Below, piece by piece: positions 10,165 to 22,045 of a DNA stretch of 64,000 nt. The stretch's first letter is position 1. Each line of letters starts with the position of its first letter. A model generated the notes under the pieces. The model saw only the letters and a list, made by a program, of their open reading frames with translations. It did no database searches and was not told the origin of the DNA. The translations under genes were made by a program, and so were the position numbers. This stretch comes from Portunus trituberculatus (taxonomy: Eukaryota > Arthropoda > Malacostraca > Decapoda > Portunidae): positions 37,533,225 through 37,597,224 of the forward strand of contig NC_059301.1 in NCBI RefSeq assembly GCF_017591435.1, written 5' to 3'.

Positions 10165-12905
10165 GGTTTGTGTATTTACCTAATTGTATTTACCTAGTTG
10201 TAATTTTATAGGGCCTGGGCTTTATGCTCGTGTGGCCTCATCTCCATATCTACACCTATCCAATCTTTCCTTAATACTGTGTACACTCGTTGCAGACACT
10301 ACTTCTTCATTCAAACTGTTTCACATCTCAACATATCTTTGCGGGAAACTATACATTTTAATATCTCTTACACATCTTCCCTTCCTCAGCTTCTTACTAT
10401 GTGATCTTGTGCTTCGACTGGCATATTCTTCTCTCAGGATCAGATACTCATTGTCCACTTCGTCCATTCCATTGATCAATTTATAAACTTGTATGAGATC
10501 CCCTCTCTCCATTCTCTGTTCCAATGTTGGAAGTTTAGTCTCTCATATGTCATCCCTTCAAGTTCTAGGACCATTCTTGTAGCCATTTTTTGTAGTCTCT
10601 CCAGCTTCTTAATGTGTTTCTTTTTGTGAGGGATCCACACTACTCCTGCATATTCCAATCTGGGTCTTGTTATAGTACTTATCAGTTTCTTCATCATTTC
10701 TTTGTTCATGTAATGAAATGCTATTCCAATATTCCTTAGCAAATTATATGTCTCTGAAAATTCTGTTAATATGGCTTGCCGGTTCATTATTTTCTTCCAT
10801 GGTCACTCCCAAATCCTTTTCCTTTTTTACTTTTTCCAGTTCTACTCCATCTCCCATCTTATAGATTCCCATTTCCATGACATGGCTTTTGTCCACATTG
10901 AATTCCATCTCCAACTTTTTACTCCATTCCCAGATCTTATTTAGGTCTTCTTGCAGTATTTCACAATCCTCTTTTTGCTTATAACTCTGCACCGTTTTGC
11001 ATCGTCTGCAAACAGATTTATGTAGCTGTTCACTCCTTCTGGCATCTCGTTTATATAAATGAGAAAAAGTATTGGCGCCAATACTGACCCCTGTGGCACT
11101 CCGCTTTCTACTGCTCTCCACTTGGACTTCATATCTTTAACTACTGTCCTTATTTCTCTCTCCCTCAAATAATTTTCCATCCATCTCAATGTGCTTTCTT
11201 TTAAACCACCCTTCTCGTCTAATTTCCACAGCAACCTTGCATGTGGCACTTTATCAAACTCCTTTTTTAAATCCAAGTAAATACAATCAACCCATCTCTC
11301 TCTCTCCTGTACCCTGTCAACTATTCTAGAGTAGAAACTCAGTAAATTTGTTACACACAACCGACCTTTTCTAAAGCCAAATTGGCTATTTGATAATAAT
11401 TTGTTGTCTTCAAGGAACTCGATCCATTGTTTCTTTATTACTCTTTCACACATCTTACATATTACACTAGTTACTGGTACCGGTCTGTAATTTAGAGGTT
11501 CTTCCTTCCTTCTGCTCATATATATGGGAACTGCCTCAGCTCTTTTCCATTCTACTGGTACTGTACTGTTCCATTTTCTATTGAGCATTTAATGATGTTG
11601 TGTATAGGTCTTGCTAGTTCTTCCCTACATTTTATCAGTATACTGCCTGAGACTTCATCCGGTCCCATTGCCTTTTCTTCATCCAATTCCTTCATTAACT
11701 CTTTCATTTCAAGCTTGATTACCTTAATGTCTTCCATATAGATGGTCTCTCTATTACCATGTGGTCTTTCAAATTTGGATTCCTTAGTAAAGACCTCCTG
11801 GAACTTATTATTCAAGTTCTGCCATACTTTTTGGGTCTTCCACCATCCCATTTTCTGCTTTTAACCTTTCTATTGTTTCTTTTTGTCTTATTTTTCCATT
11901 TTATGAATCTGTAAAACAATTTTGGTTGCTCCTTGCATTTTTCAACTATGTCCTTTTCATAGATCCTCTCCTCTTCCTTCCTCACTTTAACATATTTATT
12001 TCTTGCTATCTTGAAGTTTACCTTATTTACTGCATTTCTATTTCTCCTCCACCGAAATTTCCATGCTGCATCTCTTTTCTCCTTTGCCCTGGCACACTTT
12101 GCATTAAACCAATCTTTCTTTCCTTTTTCCTTTGGTCTACATTTTGGGACATATTCCCTGTTTTGTATATTTCCAAAAATAAGTTATATTTCTCTTGCAC
12201 CCCCTCAAAGTTTTCCATCTCCTCCCAGTTAGCGTATTTGAAATAGTTCTTGAGATTCTCAATATCAGCCTTTCTGTAATTTAATCGGTCTCCTTTGTAT
12301 GATTCATCTCTATCTTCTTTTCCCTCTTCTATATCCATTTCTAATATTACATGATCACTCTTTCCCAATGGGCACTTATATCATCATTCATTTGTATAGC
12401 CCTTGTAAAAACCAGGTCTAATCTCGCTGGCTGATCGTTTCCTCCGAATCTTGTGTTTTCCTTTACTTTTTGATCCATCATATTATCTATTATTAGGTTT
12501 AGGAATCTTTCTCCCCAAGCTTCTTCCCCCATACCACTTTCATAATTTTCCCAGTTCACTTCTTTACAGTTGAAGTCTCCTACTAAAAACACTTTTCTCC
12601 TTTCTTTAATGACTCTTGTTAGACTCCTTATAGTGTCATCTATCATATCTTTATATTCTCAGTTGGTCCATGCATTAATTTTTGGTGGCACATATGTTAC
12701 AATGATTGTTAAGTCTTTTTTATTAATATACATCTTAATATACAGTACTTCTGCTTTTCCTTCCCCATATTCCACATGGTTTACCACCATCTTTTTCCTT
12801 GTCATTATCATGACTCCTCCTCTTCCTTTATCCCCTCTGTCTTTCCTCCATACGTTATATCTAAAATGGCCAATACTTTTTTCATGATAAAGTGGGATTT
12901 TGTAC
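10165..12905 (-). mobile_element. LINE-A copy A2, 5'-truncated
   Basis: The 3' end lies at the low coordinate and shows the family's tail unit, read on the minus strand as 'aactaggtaaatac' plus 'aattaggtaaat'. Going upstream on the minus strand: C-terminal region (10321-10787), reverse transcriptase (10941-11588), linker (11552-11851), endonuclease second half (12027-12646), and endonuclease start at 12659-12907, where the copy is truncated. Several frame changes interrupt ORF2. The DNA is close to copies A4 and A5. From 12906 to 14040 I see only unassigned intron sequence, with a short T-rich block at 13998-14020. Confidence 0.85.
10941..11588 (-). pseudogene. LINE-A2 reverse transcriptase core
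   Basis: This 215-residue frame holds the fingers and palm of a non-LTR reverse transcriptase: 'NYRPVPVTSVICKMCERVI' (block 1), 'QFGFRKGR' (block 2), 'YLDLKKEFDKVPH' (block 3, with the first catalytic aspartate), 'GVPQGSVLAPILF' (block 4) and 'LFADDAK' (block 5, catalytic FADD). The motifs are intact, but the frame is cut off from the endonuclease and thumb by frameshifts. Its role in an active element would be target-primed reverse transcription at a nicked chromosomal site. Confidence 0.85.
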
Positions 12906-14040
12906 ATCTCATAAAAGTACTTAGGTTCTAATGATAAACTGTAAAAATGACTGGGTGAAAAATGAACTGTGAAAAAAATTAGGGTTTACTGTACTGTACT
13001 GAGTTGTCTGCTTTTGTAATGAACTTGGCAGACTTTTAACTTTTCTTCATGACACGCCCTTGTCAGTCTCAACAATTAAGGGATATCATTCTGCTTTAGG
13101 TCTTGTTTTGCATCAGTCAGGTATAGAATTAGGGATTGTTGTTGTTCCTGTTCAAGTTTGTTTTTTTATGGTTTTGGATCCCAGACAAGCTGTCCACCCT
13201 CATACCCTGTTTATTTGGATCTGCTAAGTAATGAAAATGACTGACAATATCTCTTTAGGAGTACGTAGTGTTATCCGGTGAAAGTAAATGCCCATAAGGT
13301 TTGAGGTTTGGGTAGTAGCTACTAGTGTTCTACCTCAGGAATATGACATAGGTACTTAAATGTCTTCTCTCCAAGGGTAGTACAGTAATTTTTTTTCCTT
13401 GTTTTATTTCCCTTTGCTTAGAGGGATATTTGGGTATCTGCCTTTTCTTGTTTTTGTTCAACAAGACTTGAGAATTAAATTGGTGGGCATAGATAGTTTT
13501 GGAGATTGTGTTCCTAGTTTGAGGATGTGATGCAAAAGTAAAAACATTTTTCACTAATATAGTTACCTATATGTAATCACATAAGGAAAGATTCCTTTCC
13601 TCCCTTCCCGCAATGCTGCTGTCTTTAGTGGCAGATATTAACAAAGATTTGGCCGGTGGCCTTGTCCAGAGGATTAAGTTGCACTTGTGCTATGCAGAGG
13701 AATTTTCTTTCTCCCTGGTGGAGGGATAATTCCTGGAAATGATTATTAAACAGGTGCAGGTTGTTTTATTTTGTTGGTAGGGAATATAAGTTTATGGAAT
13801 TATATATGGTAAGTATATTCATAAAAAGTTTTTACTTAAAAAAAAAAACTATTATTCCAGTGTTATATAAGAGTTTTAGAAAAAAGATAGTTGGATTGAC
13901 AGCTTAAGAAGTAGCACTTGCTGGTGGATTATTCACATACATACTTGACAGTGTGCAGTTTAGACTGACTTTAAGAAGTTAAAAAAACTACTTTTTACTT
14001 TTTTTTTTATTTTTATTAGCATCACTGCATTTATCCACAG

Positions 14041-14159
14041 GCAAGGAACACAAGGAGGAGTTTGGTAAGCTTCGTAATGCTGAGATCCATGATGGCCTCT
14101 TGCTGATCATGACAGAAAAAAACTTCAACCTGATTTATGATGCAGAGAAAATCATTCAG
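14041..14159 (+). CDS. DCAF17: host gene exon B, DCAF17-like
   Basis: The acceptor 'atttatccacag' ends at 14040 and the donor GTGTGT starts at 14160. The exon begins with two bases that complete the split codon left by exon A (A+GC, serine), then reads 'KEHKEEFGKLRNAEIHDGLL', 'LIMTEKNFNLIYDAEKIIQ'. Vertebrate DCAF17 has at this position a glycine-led segment followed by 'A-x-x-x-H-G-I-L-I-V-M' and an 'L-x-x-x-YS/YD' strand, as I remember it, so both order and spacing agree. It ends in phase 0 at glutamine. The 119-bp exon is intact, while everything around it is transposon debris. Confidence 0.72.
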
Positions 14160-14246
14160 GTGTGTGAAATATATACTCAGTAACAAAGAATGATTAGAAT
14201 GCAGTAACTTTTGCATAACTGGACAGTTAAGTCTGTAGCTTTCAAG

Positions 14247-14305
14247 ACTACTTATATTCTAAATACCAATATATTGAACTACTTATATTCTAAATACCAA
14301 TATGT
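14247..14305 (+). repeat. 31-bp tandem duplication
   Basis: 'actacttatattctaaatac' occurs at 14247 and 14278, followed each time by 'caatat'. It is a small intronic duplication with no other feature in 14160-14656. Confidence 0.8.
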
Positions 14306-14653
14306 TAGAGTTCACTTACCTTAAGTATCTTGACTTAGTTCAATCCACAGTAATAAATCCTCATGGTCAAAAGCTTTCAGATCACTTTCTTTAGATTTAT
14401 TACGATTCAAAGGAAGTCATGAAACTTCTAACTACAGGCTATCCTTGATTTATATCCAAGTTCTGTTCCTACCATGCCATTAGTTGGAACTCTTAGATAC
14501 CATATTTATCAGCAATTTAGACATATTTATTTCTTGTAAAAAGTATCTAATTTTAATGTGTCTAATATGACCATAACACAAATGCCTTGTAAACCCAGGT
14601 CTGTAGGTGAGGAGTTAAAGCAGCAGTAAACTAAGCACAAGTAATATTATTAT

Positions 14654-14781
<128 letters not shown>

Positions 14782-14782
14782 T

Positions 14783-15202
14783 GTGGTGCAGGAGGAGGGA
14801 AAAGACCTAGTACAAGAAATAGAGGACTTCCATAGAATTGGAAAGTTCACAGGAGAAGGTATGAGGCCAATAAGAATCAAACTTAAGTCACAAAAGGATG
14901 TAGATGAATTGGTGGAGAAGTCATGGAGGCTAGCCCAGCAGGAAACAACAAGGAAGATTTGGTTGAGAAGAGATCTCGGTGAAAAGGAAAGAGAAATGTT
15001 AAATGAGTTGAGAAAGGAGGCTTTGAAAAAAATGAAGAGAGGACAGAAGAGGAGAAGAAAGAGTTTTCTGGAGAATCTTGGATATGAGACTGAGGAAGTG
15101 GTTCATAACCCAGAAAAGTACAGCAAGAAAGGACTAAAGAAACTTACGTATGAGCGGAATGTAATGTATTCCAACATAAATGGAGTGATATCGGGATTTT
15201 AG
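14783..15202 (+). pseudogene. LINE-A3 ORF1-like C-terminal segment
   Basis: 139 residues: 'EIEDFHRIGKF' is followed by 'RPIRIKLKSQKDVDELVEKS', then 'IWLRRDLGEKEREMLNELRK' and a Lys/Arg-rich helix. This order resembles the RNA-binding C-terminal domain of LINE ORF1 proteins (the D/EIHRIG...RPI...R-DLT-x-x-R pattern). The homologous stretch in copy A4 (18830-19120) begins 'EIHRLGPYKEE', which supports a shared ORF1. The protein would coat LINE RNA. The true start is lost in the microsatellite upstream. Confidence 0.5.
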
Positions 15203-15461
15203 AACTCAACGATTACTTGAGGGACAAGAACCCAGATATTGTGGGTCTTACTGAAACAAAACTGAGAGAGGAGAAGACCTGATGATGGTTGGAGAAGGAA
15301 ATATAATGTTTGGAAAAGAAATAGAGTAGGTAAGATGGGAGGAGGAGTGATGTTGCTGGTTAAAAAGATATAAAGGTGGATCAAGTGAAAGAAGGTATGG
15401 GAAAGGCAGAAGTGCTAAAGATCAGAGCAGAAACTAATGAAGGAAAAAGAGGCACTACATA

Positions 15462-15998
15462 GTGGTGTACGTACCACCTAAGACAAATGCATGGTCAGTA
15501 CAGGAATATGAAGAAATGATAAGAGATACAGGAACATGTCTGGAAGAAATGTTGGGTGGCTGTGAACGAACTATAATGATGGGAGATTTTAATTGTAAAG
15601 AGGTGTGTTGGGAGGACTGGTCAATGGAAGGATCAGAGACAACATGGGGAAATACACTATTGACACTGGCAATGGAAAATGTGTTAACTCAGTGGGTCAA
15701 AGAAGATACTAGGTTTGGAGGAGAGGGAGCATCGTCAAGACTGGACTTGGTCTTTAGTACAGAGCCAATGGTCATTGAGGAGATGAGGGTGGAGTGCCCT
15801 TTAGCAAAGAGTGATCATGCAGTTTTGGAGTTCAAGGTGATAGATGAAGAGAAATCTAGAAGAAATGAAGAATATAAAGTGGGAAGATGGAATTATGCCA
15901 AGACAGATTTTGGAAACCTAAAGAAATTCTTTCAAGAGACAAATTGGATGAAATTCAAGAGTGCTAAGGAGCAAATGAAAAGTGGAAGGAATTTATAA
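15462..15998 (+). pseudogene. LINE-A3 endonuclease (APE-type) second half
   Basis: The frame contains 'YVPPKTNAW', 'IMMGDFNCKEV' (the GDFN motif of exonuclease-endonuclease-phosphatase folds), 'SSRLDLVF' and 'LAKSDHAVLEF' (the SDH catalytic motif). It is separated from the N-terminal endonuclease motif near 15250 by a frameshift. The domain nicks target DNA to prime reverse transcription. Confidence 0.8.
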
Positions 15999-16345
15999 AA
16001 ATATACAAAGAAGGTGAGAAAAATTTGTACCAATAAGACAACATAGAGAAGTTGGAAAGCAGGACTGGTTTAACGATAGATGTGAAAAGGCTAGAACAAG
16101 AAAAGAGGATGCATGGAAGAGGTGGAGAAGGAAAAGACGGATTAAGCAGTGGGAAAGTTACAAAAGAGCAAGAAATGAATATGTGTTGATTAGAAGAGAA
16201 GAAAGAAAGAAACAAGAAAAGGATATAATTGATAAATGTAAAGACCAACCAAGGCTTTTTACAGACATGTGAACAACAACATCAAAAATAGAGAAAGTAT
16301 TGAAAGTTTAGAAGTAAATGGAGTATGCAGTGAGGATCCCAGGAA

Positions 16346-17385
16346 ATGGCAGAGGCTATGAATGGATGCTTTCGGAAGGTATTCACAAAGGAGACTGCTT
16401 TTGACAAACCACTGGTAATGGAACAGAAAGGGATTATGAAGGAGTTTCAAGTAACTGTGGAGGAGATCAAGAATATGATGGGGAGTTTAGAAGTGAGAAA
16501 AGCTGTGGGACCTGATGGGGTATCAGGATGGATTTTAAGAGAATGCAGGGAGCAACTGGCAGAAAAAGTTTGTGAAGTAATTGATGCCTCATTAAGGGAA
16601 GGTGTAGTGCCCCAAGACTGGAAAAGAGCTAACATTGTCCCAATTTATAAATCAGGTAACAAGAGAGACCCATTGAACTATAGACCAGTGTCACTTACAA
16701 GTGTGGTAGCTAAGATGTGTGAGAGGGTGGTGAAGAATAGATGGACAGACTTCTTGGAGAAAAATGACATACTTTGTGAGTGTCAATTTGGTTTTAGAAA
16801 AGGGCGTTCATGCACGACAAACCTGATATGTTACTATTCGAGGGTGATAGATGTAATACAGGAAAGAGATGGTTGGGCTGATGGAATATATCTGGATTTA
16901 AAAAAGGCCTTTGATAAGGTACCACACCGGAGACTGATCTGGAAACTTGAAATGGTAGGAGGAGTGCATGGCAGTTTACTAAAATGGATGGAAGACTTTT
17001 GGTAGGAAGAGAAATGAGAATAATAATTAAGGACAGACCATCAGAATGGGGCTTGGTGGAGAGTGGAGTTCCACAGGGATCAGTGTTGGCACCAGTAATG
17101 TTCGCGGTCTACATAAATGACATGGTGGATGGGGTGTCCAGTTATGTGAGCCTATTTGCAGACGATGCAAAATTGTTAAGAAAAGTGAGATGTGACAAAG
17201 ATTGCGAACTACTCCAGGAAGACTTGGACAGAATATGGAAATGGAGCTGTACATGGCAAATGGAGTTCAACACGACAAAATGCAAGAAATTAGAGTTTGG
17301 CAAGAGTGAAAGAAGAATCAGGAGTATGTACAAGATAGGAAATGAAGACATAAAACCAGTCATGAAGAAAAAGACCTTGGGGTGA
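16346..17385 (+). pseudogene. LINE-A3 reverse transcriptase
   Basis: Two overlapping frames (16346-17005 and 16984-17385) carry a linker ('RKAVGPDGVSGWIL'), 'NYRPVSLTSVVAKMCERVV', 'QFGFRKGRSC', 'YLDLKKAFDKVPHRRL', then after a frameshift near 16995 'GVPQGSVLAP' and 'LFADDAKLL'. All catalytic aspartates are visible. The thumb continues at 17382-17823 in other frames. Confidence 0.85.
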
Positions 17386-18023
17386 CAATTACCAATGACC
17401 TATCGCCAGAGAGACATATAAACAAAATAATTGGAGAAGTATTGAACTTATTGAGGAACATAAGAGTGGCGTTCGTATATTTAGATGAAGAAATGATGAA
17501 GAAAATAATTACTGCAATGATAAGACCAAGGCTTGAATATGCAACAATACAGTGGGCTCGAACTTAAAGAAACACATAAGGAAACTAGAGAAAGTACAGA
17601 GGGCTGCAACAAAATGGTGCCTGACTTAAGAGATTTGACTTATGAAGACAGACTAAACAGAATGCAACTTCCGACCCTGGAAAACAGAAGAGAAAGGGGA
17701 GACCTGATAGCAATATACAGAGTGATGATTGGCATGGAAAAAATGGATAGGGAAGATCTGTGTATGTGGAATGAAAGAATGTCGAGAGGGCATGGGAAAA
17801 AACTAAAAAATGGCCACTTATAGGAGAGATGTGAAAAAATATAGCTTCCCTCATAGAAGGGTGGAAGCATGGAATAGTTTAGACGTGGAAGTGGTCAACG
17901 CAAGGAATATTCATGATTTTAAGAAAAAGCTGGACATTAGTAGATATGGAGACGGGACAGTACGAGCATAGCTCTTTTCCCGTATGTTACAATTAGGTAA
18001 ATACAATTAGGTAAATACACACA

Positions 18024-18299
18024 CCGTGTAGTGTAGTGGTTAGCACGCTTGACTCACAATCAAGAGGGCCGGGTTCGAGTCCCGAAGCGGCGAGGCAAAT
18101 GGGCAAGCCTCAATGTGTGGCCCTTGTTCAAGTAGTAGTAAATAGGTACGGGTTGTAACTCGAGGGGTTGTGGCCTCACTTTCCTGGTGTGTGGAGTGTG
18201 TTGTGGTGTCAGTCCTACCCGAAGATCGGTCTTTGAGCTCTGAGCTCGCTCCATAATGGGAAAGATTGGATGGGTGACCAGTAGGCAACCGAGGTGAAT
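18024..18299 (+). repeat. tRNA-Val-like SINE, copy 1
   Basis: The 5' end resembles a tRNA: A-box-like 'tagtggttagcacg', an anticodon stem-loop 'cttgactcacaatcaag' whose loop reads CTCACAA (anticodon CAC, valine), and a B box 'ggttcgagtcc' at 18072-18082. The acceptor stem does not pair, so it is not a functional tRNA. A unique body of about 200 bp follows, ending 'gaggtgaattac'. It starts right after the tail of LINE-A copy A3. A second copy follows head to tail. Confidence 0.8.
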
Positions 18300-18300
18300 T

Positions 18301-18700
<400 letters not shown>

Positions 18701-19102
18701 AGAAATAGCAGAAAAGAAGAAGAGTGTGTTAATATTTGGGATGAAAGAACAAAATATAACATATAAGCCGAAGAGAATTAAGGAAGAATTGAAAACGGTA
18801 AGAGATCTGTTCAAAAATCTAAATGATGATGAAAAAAAAGACCTACAAGAAGAAGTGGAAGAGATCCATAGACTGGGTCCGTATAAGGAGGAGTGAACAG
18901 ACCGATTAAAGTAGTACTGAAGTCACAACAATCTGGAGGATGTCCTATATAGAACATCAAAGTTAAGAGAGATAGAAGGTTGTAAAGAGGTGTTTGTGAG
19001 AAAGATTAGAAATGAGGAAGAGAGGAGAAGATATAAGGAATTGGTGGAAGAGGCGAGAAGGAAAAATGATGAGCGGTCTGAGGAGGAAAGAGAAAAGTTT
19101 TT

Positions 19103-20166
19103 TTGGAGAGTTTTAGGAGAGTGAGTCAGAAAGTGGTATGTGGAAAGAAGGAATACGGAGGAACCCCTAGAGGGAGCAGTGGGTGGACCGTAATGTATAC
19201 TAATATAGATGGGATACTGTCAAGTAGATTGGAATTGCAAGACTATATGATAGTGGAGAAGCCTGATATCGTGTGTTTGACTGAGACAAAATTGCATGAA
19301 AAAACAAAGATAAATTTGGATAATAAATATAATATATGGAGAAAGGATAGGGAGAGTAAAGGTGGAGGAGGAGTTATGATTATGACGAAGAAAGAAATAA
19401 ATGTGGATAAGGTTTGGTATGGGAAGAACAATGCAGAAGTGATAAGCATAAGGATAAAAAGTGATGGAAAAGAATTAATAATTATGGTGACCTATGTACC
19501 TCCTAAAACAAATTCTTGGACATTAAGGGAATACGACAATATGATCAAGGATACTTTACAGAGTTTGGAAAGTGTATTATCTGGAAAAAGAAAGGTGATA
19601 CTAGTAGGAGATTTTAATTGTAAGGAGGTGGATTGGGAAAATCTAGTAAGTGGTGTTGGAGAAGAAGCATGGGAGAGAGATTTCTTAATCTAATGATGGA
19701 AAATATGATGGAACAGAGGGTGAAGGAAAATACTAGATATAGAGGAGATGATGAACCGGCTAGACTGGATTTGGTGTTAACAAGAGAAGTGTACCTATGT
19801 GGAGATATACAATACAAGTGTCCTTTGGGAAAGAGTGATCATGTGGTTATGGAAATGCAGATAGCAACAACACAGCGAAGGAAGGACGAGACATACAGGA
19901 GTGGTAGATTGAATTATAGAAAGATGGACACAGAAAGTTTGAAAAATTATTTCAGAAAATTAGATTGGGAGATGTTACAAATCAGAGAAGTGCAAAAGAA
20001 ATATGAGATTTTTATGAAATATTATAAAGAAGGAGTTATGAAATTTGTACCAAAGTATAAACCAAGAGAGGAAGGAAGAAAGGATTGGTTTAATGCAACT
20101 TGTGTTAAGGCTAAGGAAAAGAGAGATGTGGCTTGGAAAAGATGGAAAAGAGCAGGAATATACTAA
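19103..20166 (+). pseudogene. LINE-A4 APE-type endonuclease
   Basis: The first frame (19103-19693) shows 'VMYTNIDGI', 'IVCLTETKLHEK' (catalytic glutamate), 'VMIMTKKE', 'VTYVPPKTNSW' and 'ILVGDFNCKEVDWEN'. A one-base shift near 19660 moves to the second frame (19633-20166) with 'ARLDLVLTRE' and 'LGKSDHVVMEM' (SDH motif), then a basic linker. Complete motif set, single frameshift. Confidence 0.82.
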
Positions 20167-20603
20167 ATAAGGAGAATTATAGAGTGGCAAGAAATGAGTA
20201 TGTGAGGGTAAGGAGGAGGAAGAAAGAAAATTTGAAAAAGATATTGTAGACAAGAGTAAGGAACACCCAAAATTGTTTTACAGGTTCATAAATGGTAAAC
20301 TTAAAAAGAGAGAGTCCATTGAAAGATTAAAAGGAGAGCAAGGGATAGTAGATGACCCTAAGAATATAGCGGAATTGCTAAATAATAGGTTTCAGCAAGT
20401 ATTTACTAAAGAAACAATGTTTGTAAAGCCACAGAATATACAAGGAAATGTGCACATGGAGGACATTAAGATACCTAAAAGGAGTTATATAAAATGTTGG
20501 AGGAACTTAAAGATGATAAAGCGATGGGACCAGATGAAGTTTCAGGAAAATTATTGAAGGAGTGTAGAGAAGAATTGATTGATCCATTATATGATATTAT
20601 AAG

Positions 20604-21491
20604 GTGCTCATTAGAAACAGGGAAGTACCAGTAGAGTGGAAGAGAGCTGAAGTGGTGCCCATTTATAAGGGAGGCAGTAAGGAAGAGCCTCTTAACTATA
20701 GACCTGTGTCTCTAACAAGTGTGGTCGGTAAGATTTGTGAGAGGGTGATAAAGAAATATTGGATACGGTTCCTGGAGGATCATAAGTTATTATCGGATCA
20801 TCAATTTGGCTTCAGGAAAGGGAGGTCATGTGTAACAAATCTACTGAGCTTTTATTCAAGAGTGGTTGACAAAATACAGGAGAGAGAGGGATGGATGGAC
20901 TGTGTATATTTGGATTTAAAGAAAGCTTTTGACAAGGTACCTCACGAGAGACTGTTATGGAAAGTAGAGATTTATGGAGGACTGAAAGGAAAAGTGTTAA
21001 AGTGGATGGAAAACTACTTGAGATGGAGGGAGATGAGAACGGTAATAAGGGATGCAAGGTCGGACTGGTTGGTGGTGGAGAATGGAGTCCCACAAGACTC
21101 AGTGCTGGCACCAATACTTTTCCTGGTATATATAAATGACATGCCAGAGGGAGTAAACAGTTATATTAATTTGTTTGCGGATGATGCAAAGTTGTGTAGG
21201 TGTGTGAAGAGTGAAGAAGATTGTGAAATTTTACAGGCAGACCTGGATAAGATTTGGGAGTGGAGCAAGAGGTGGCAAATGGAATTTAATCTGAGCAAAA
21301 GTCATGTGATGGAGATGGGAAAGAGTGGAAGACGGCCAAGAGGGTCATATAAGATGGGTGAAGAAGTAGTGTTGAAAAAGGTGGAAAAGGAAAAGGATTT
21401 GGGAGTGATAATACAAGACCATGGGCAGTTTGAGGCTCATATTGATAAGATGTTTGGAGAAACGTATAATTTGATAAAAATATTGGATTAG
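20604..21491 (+). pseudogene. LINE-A4 reverse transcriptase
   Basis: A single 295-residue frame holds the full palm: 'NYRPVSLTSVVGKICERVI', 'QFGFRKGRSCVTNLL', 'YLDLKKAFDKVPHERLL', 'NGVPQDSVLAPILFLV' and 'LFADDAKLCR' (FADD near 21174-21185), then the start of the thumb. The otherwise conserved glycine of the 'PQGS' motif is aspartate here, which would be expected to harm activity. The frame continues, after a shift near 21490, into 21503-22018 ('IRPRLEYAGVVWSPYKKKHI'). Confidence 0.88.
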
Positions 21492-22045
21492 CCTTCCATT
21501 ATATGGATAAAGATATGATGAAGAAATTAATTAGTATGGTAATTAGACCAAGATTGGAATATGCTGGAGTGGTTTGGTCCCCTTATAAAAAGAAGCATAT
21601 AAGGAAGTTGGAGAGATTGCAGAGAATGGCAACAAAAATGGTTCCGGAATTGGCAGAAATGACCTATGAGGAGAGATTAAAAGAAATGAATTTGCCTACC
21701 TTGGAACAAAGAAGAGAAAGAGGAGATTTAATACAGGTTTATAAACTGTTGAATGGACTGGATGAAGTGGATAATGAGCAAATGATGTTGAGAGAGGAAA
21801 ACTTAAGTAGAACTACAAGATCGCATAGTAAAAAGATAGCCAAGGGAATATGCTTGAAGGATGTGAAAAAATATAGTTTCCCACAAAGATGTGTGGAGGT
21901 GTGGAATGCTTTGAGTGAGGAGGTGGTGTCAGCAAGGAGTGTGCATAGTTTAAAGGAAAGTTGGATGTGTGTAGATATGGAGACGGGGCCACACGAGTAT
22001 GATACCCAGGCCCTGTAAAATTACAACTAGGTGAATACAACTAGG

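Noticed and set aside
18024..18095. Functional tRNA-Val(CAC) gene
   Set aside because: The A box, B box and anticodon loop are present but the acceptor stem does not pair, a SINE body follows, and a second diverged copy lies in tandem.
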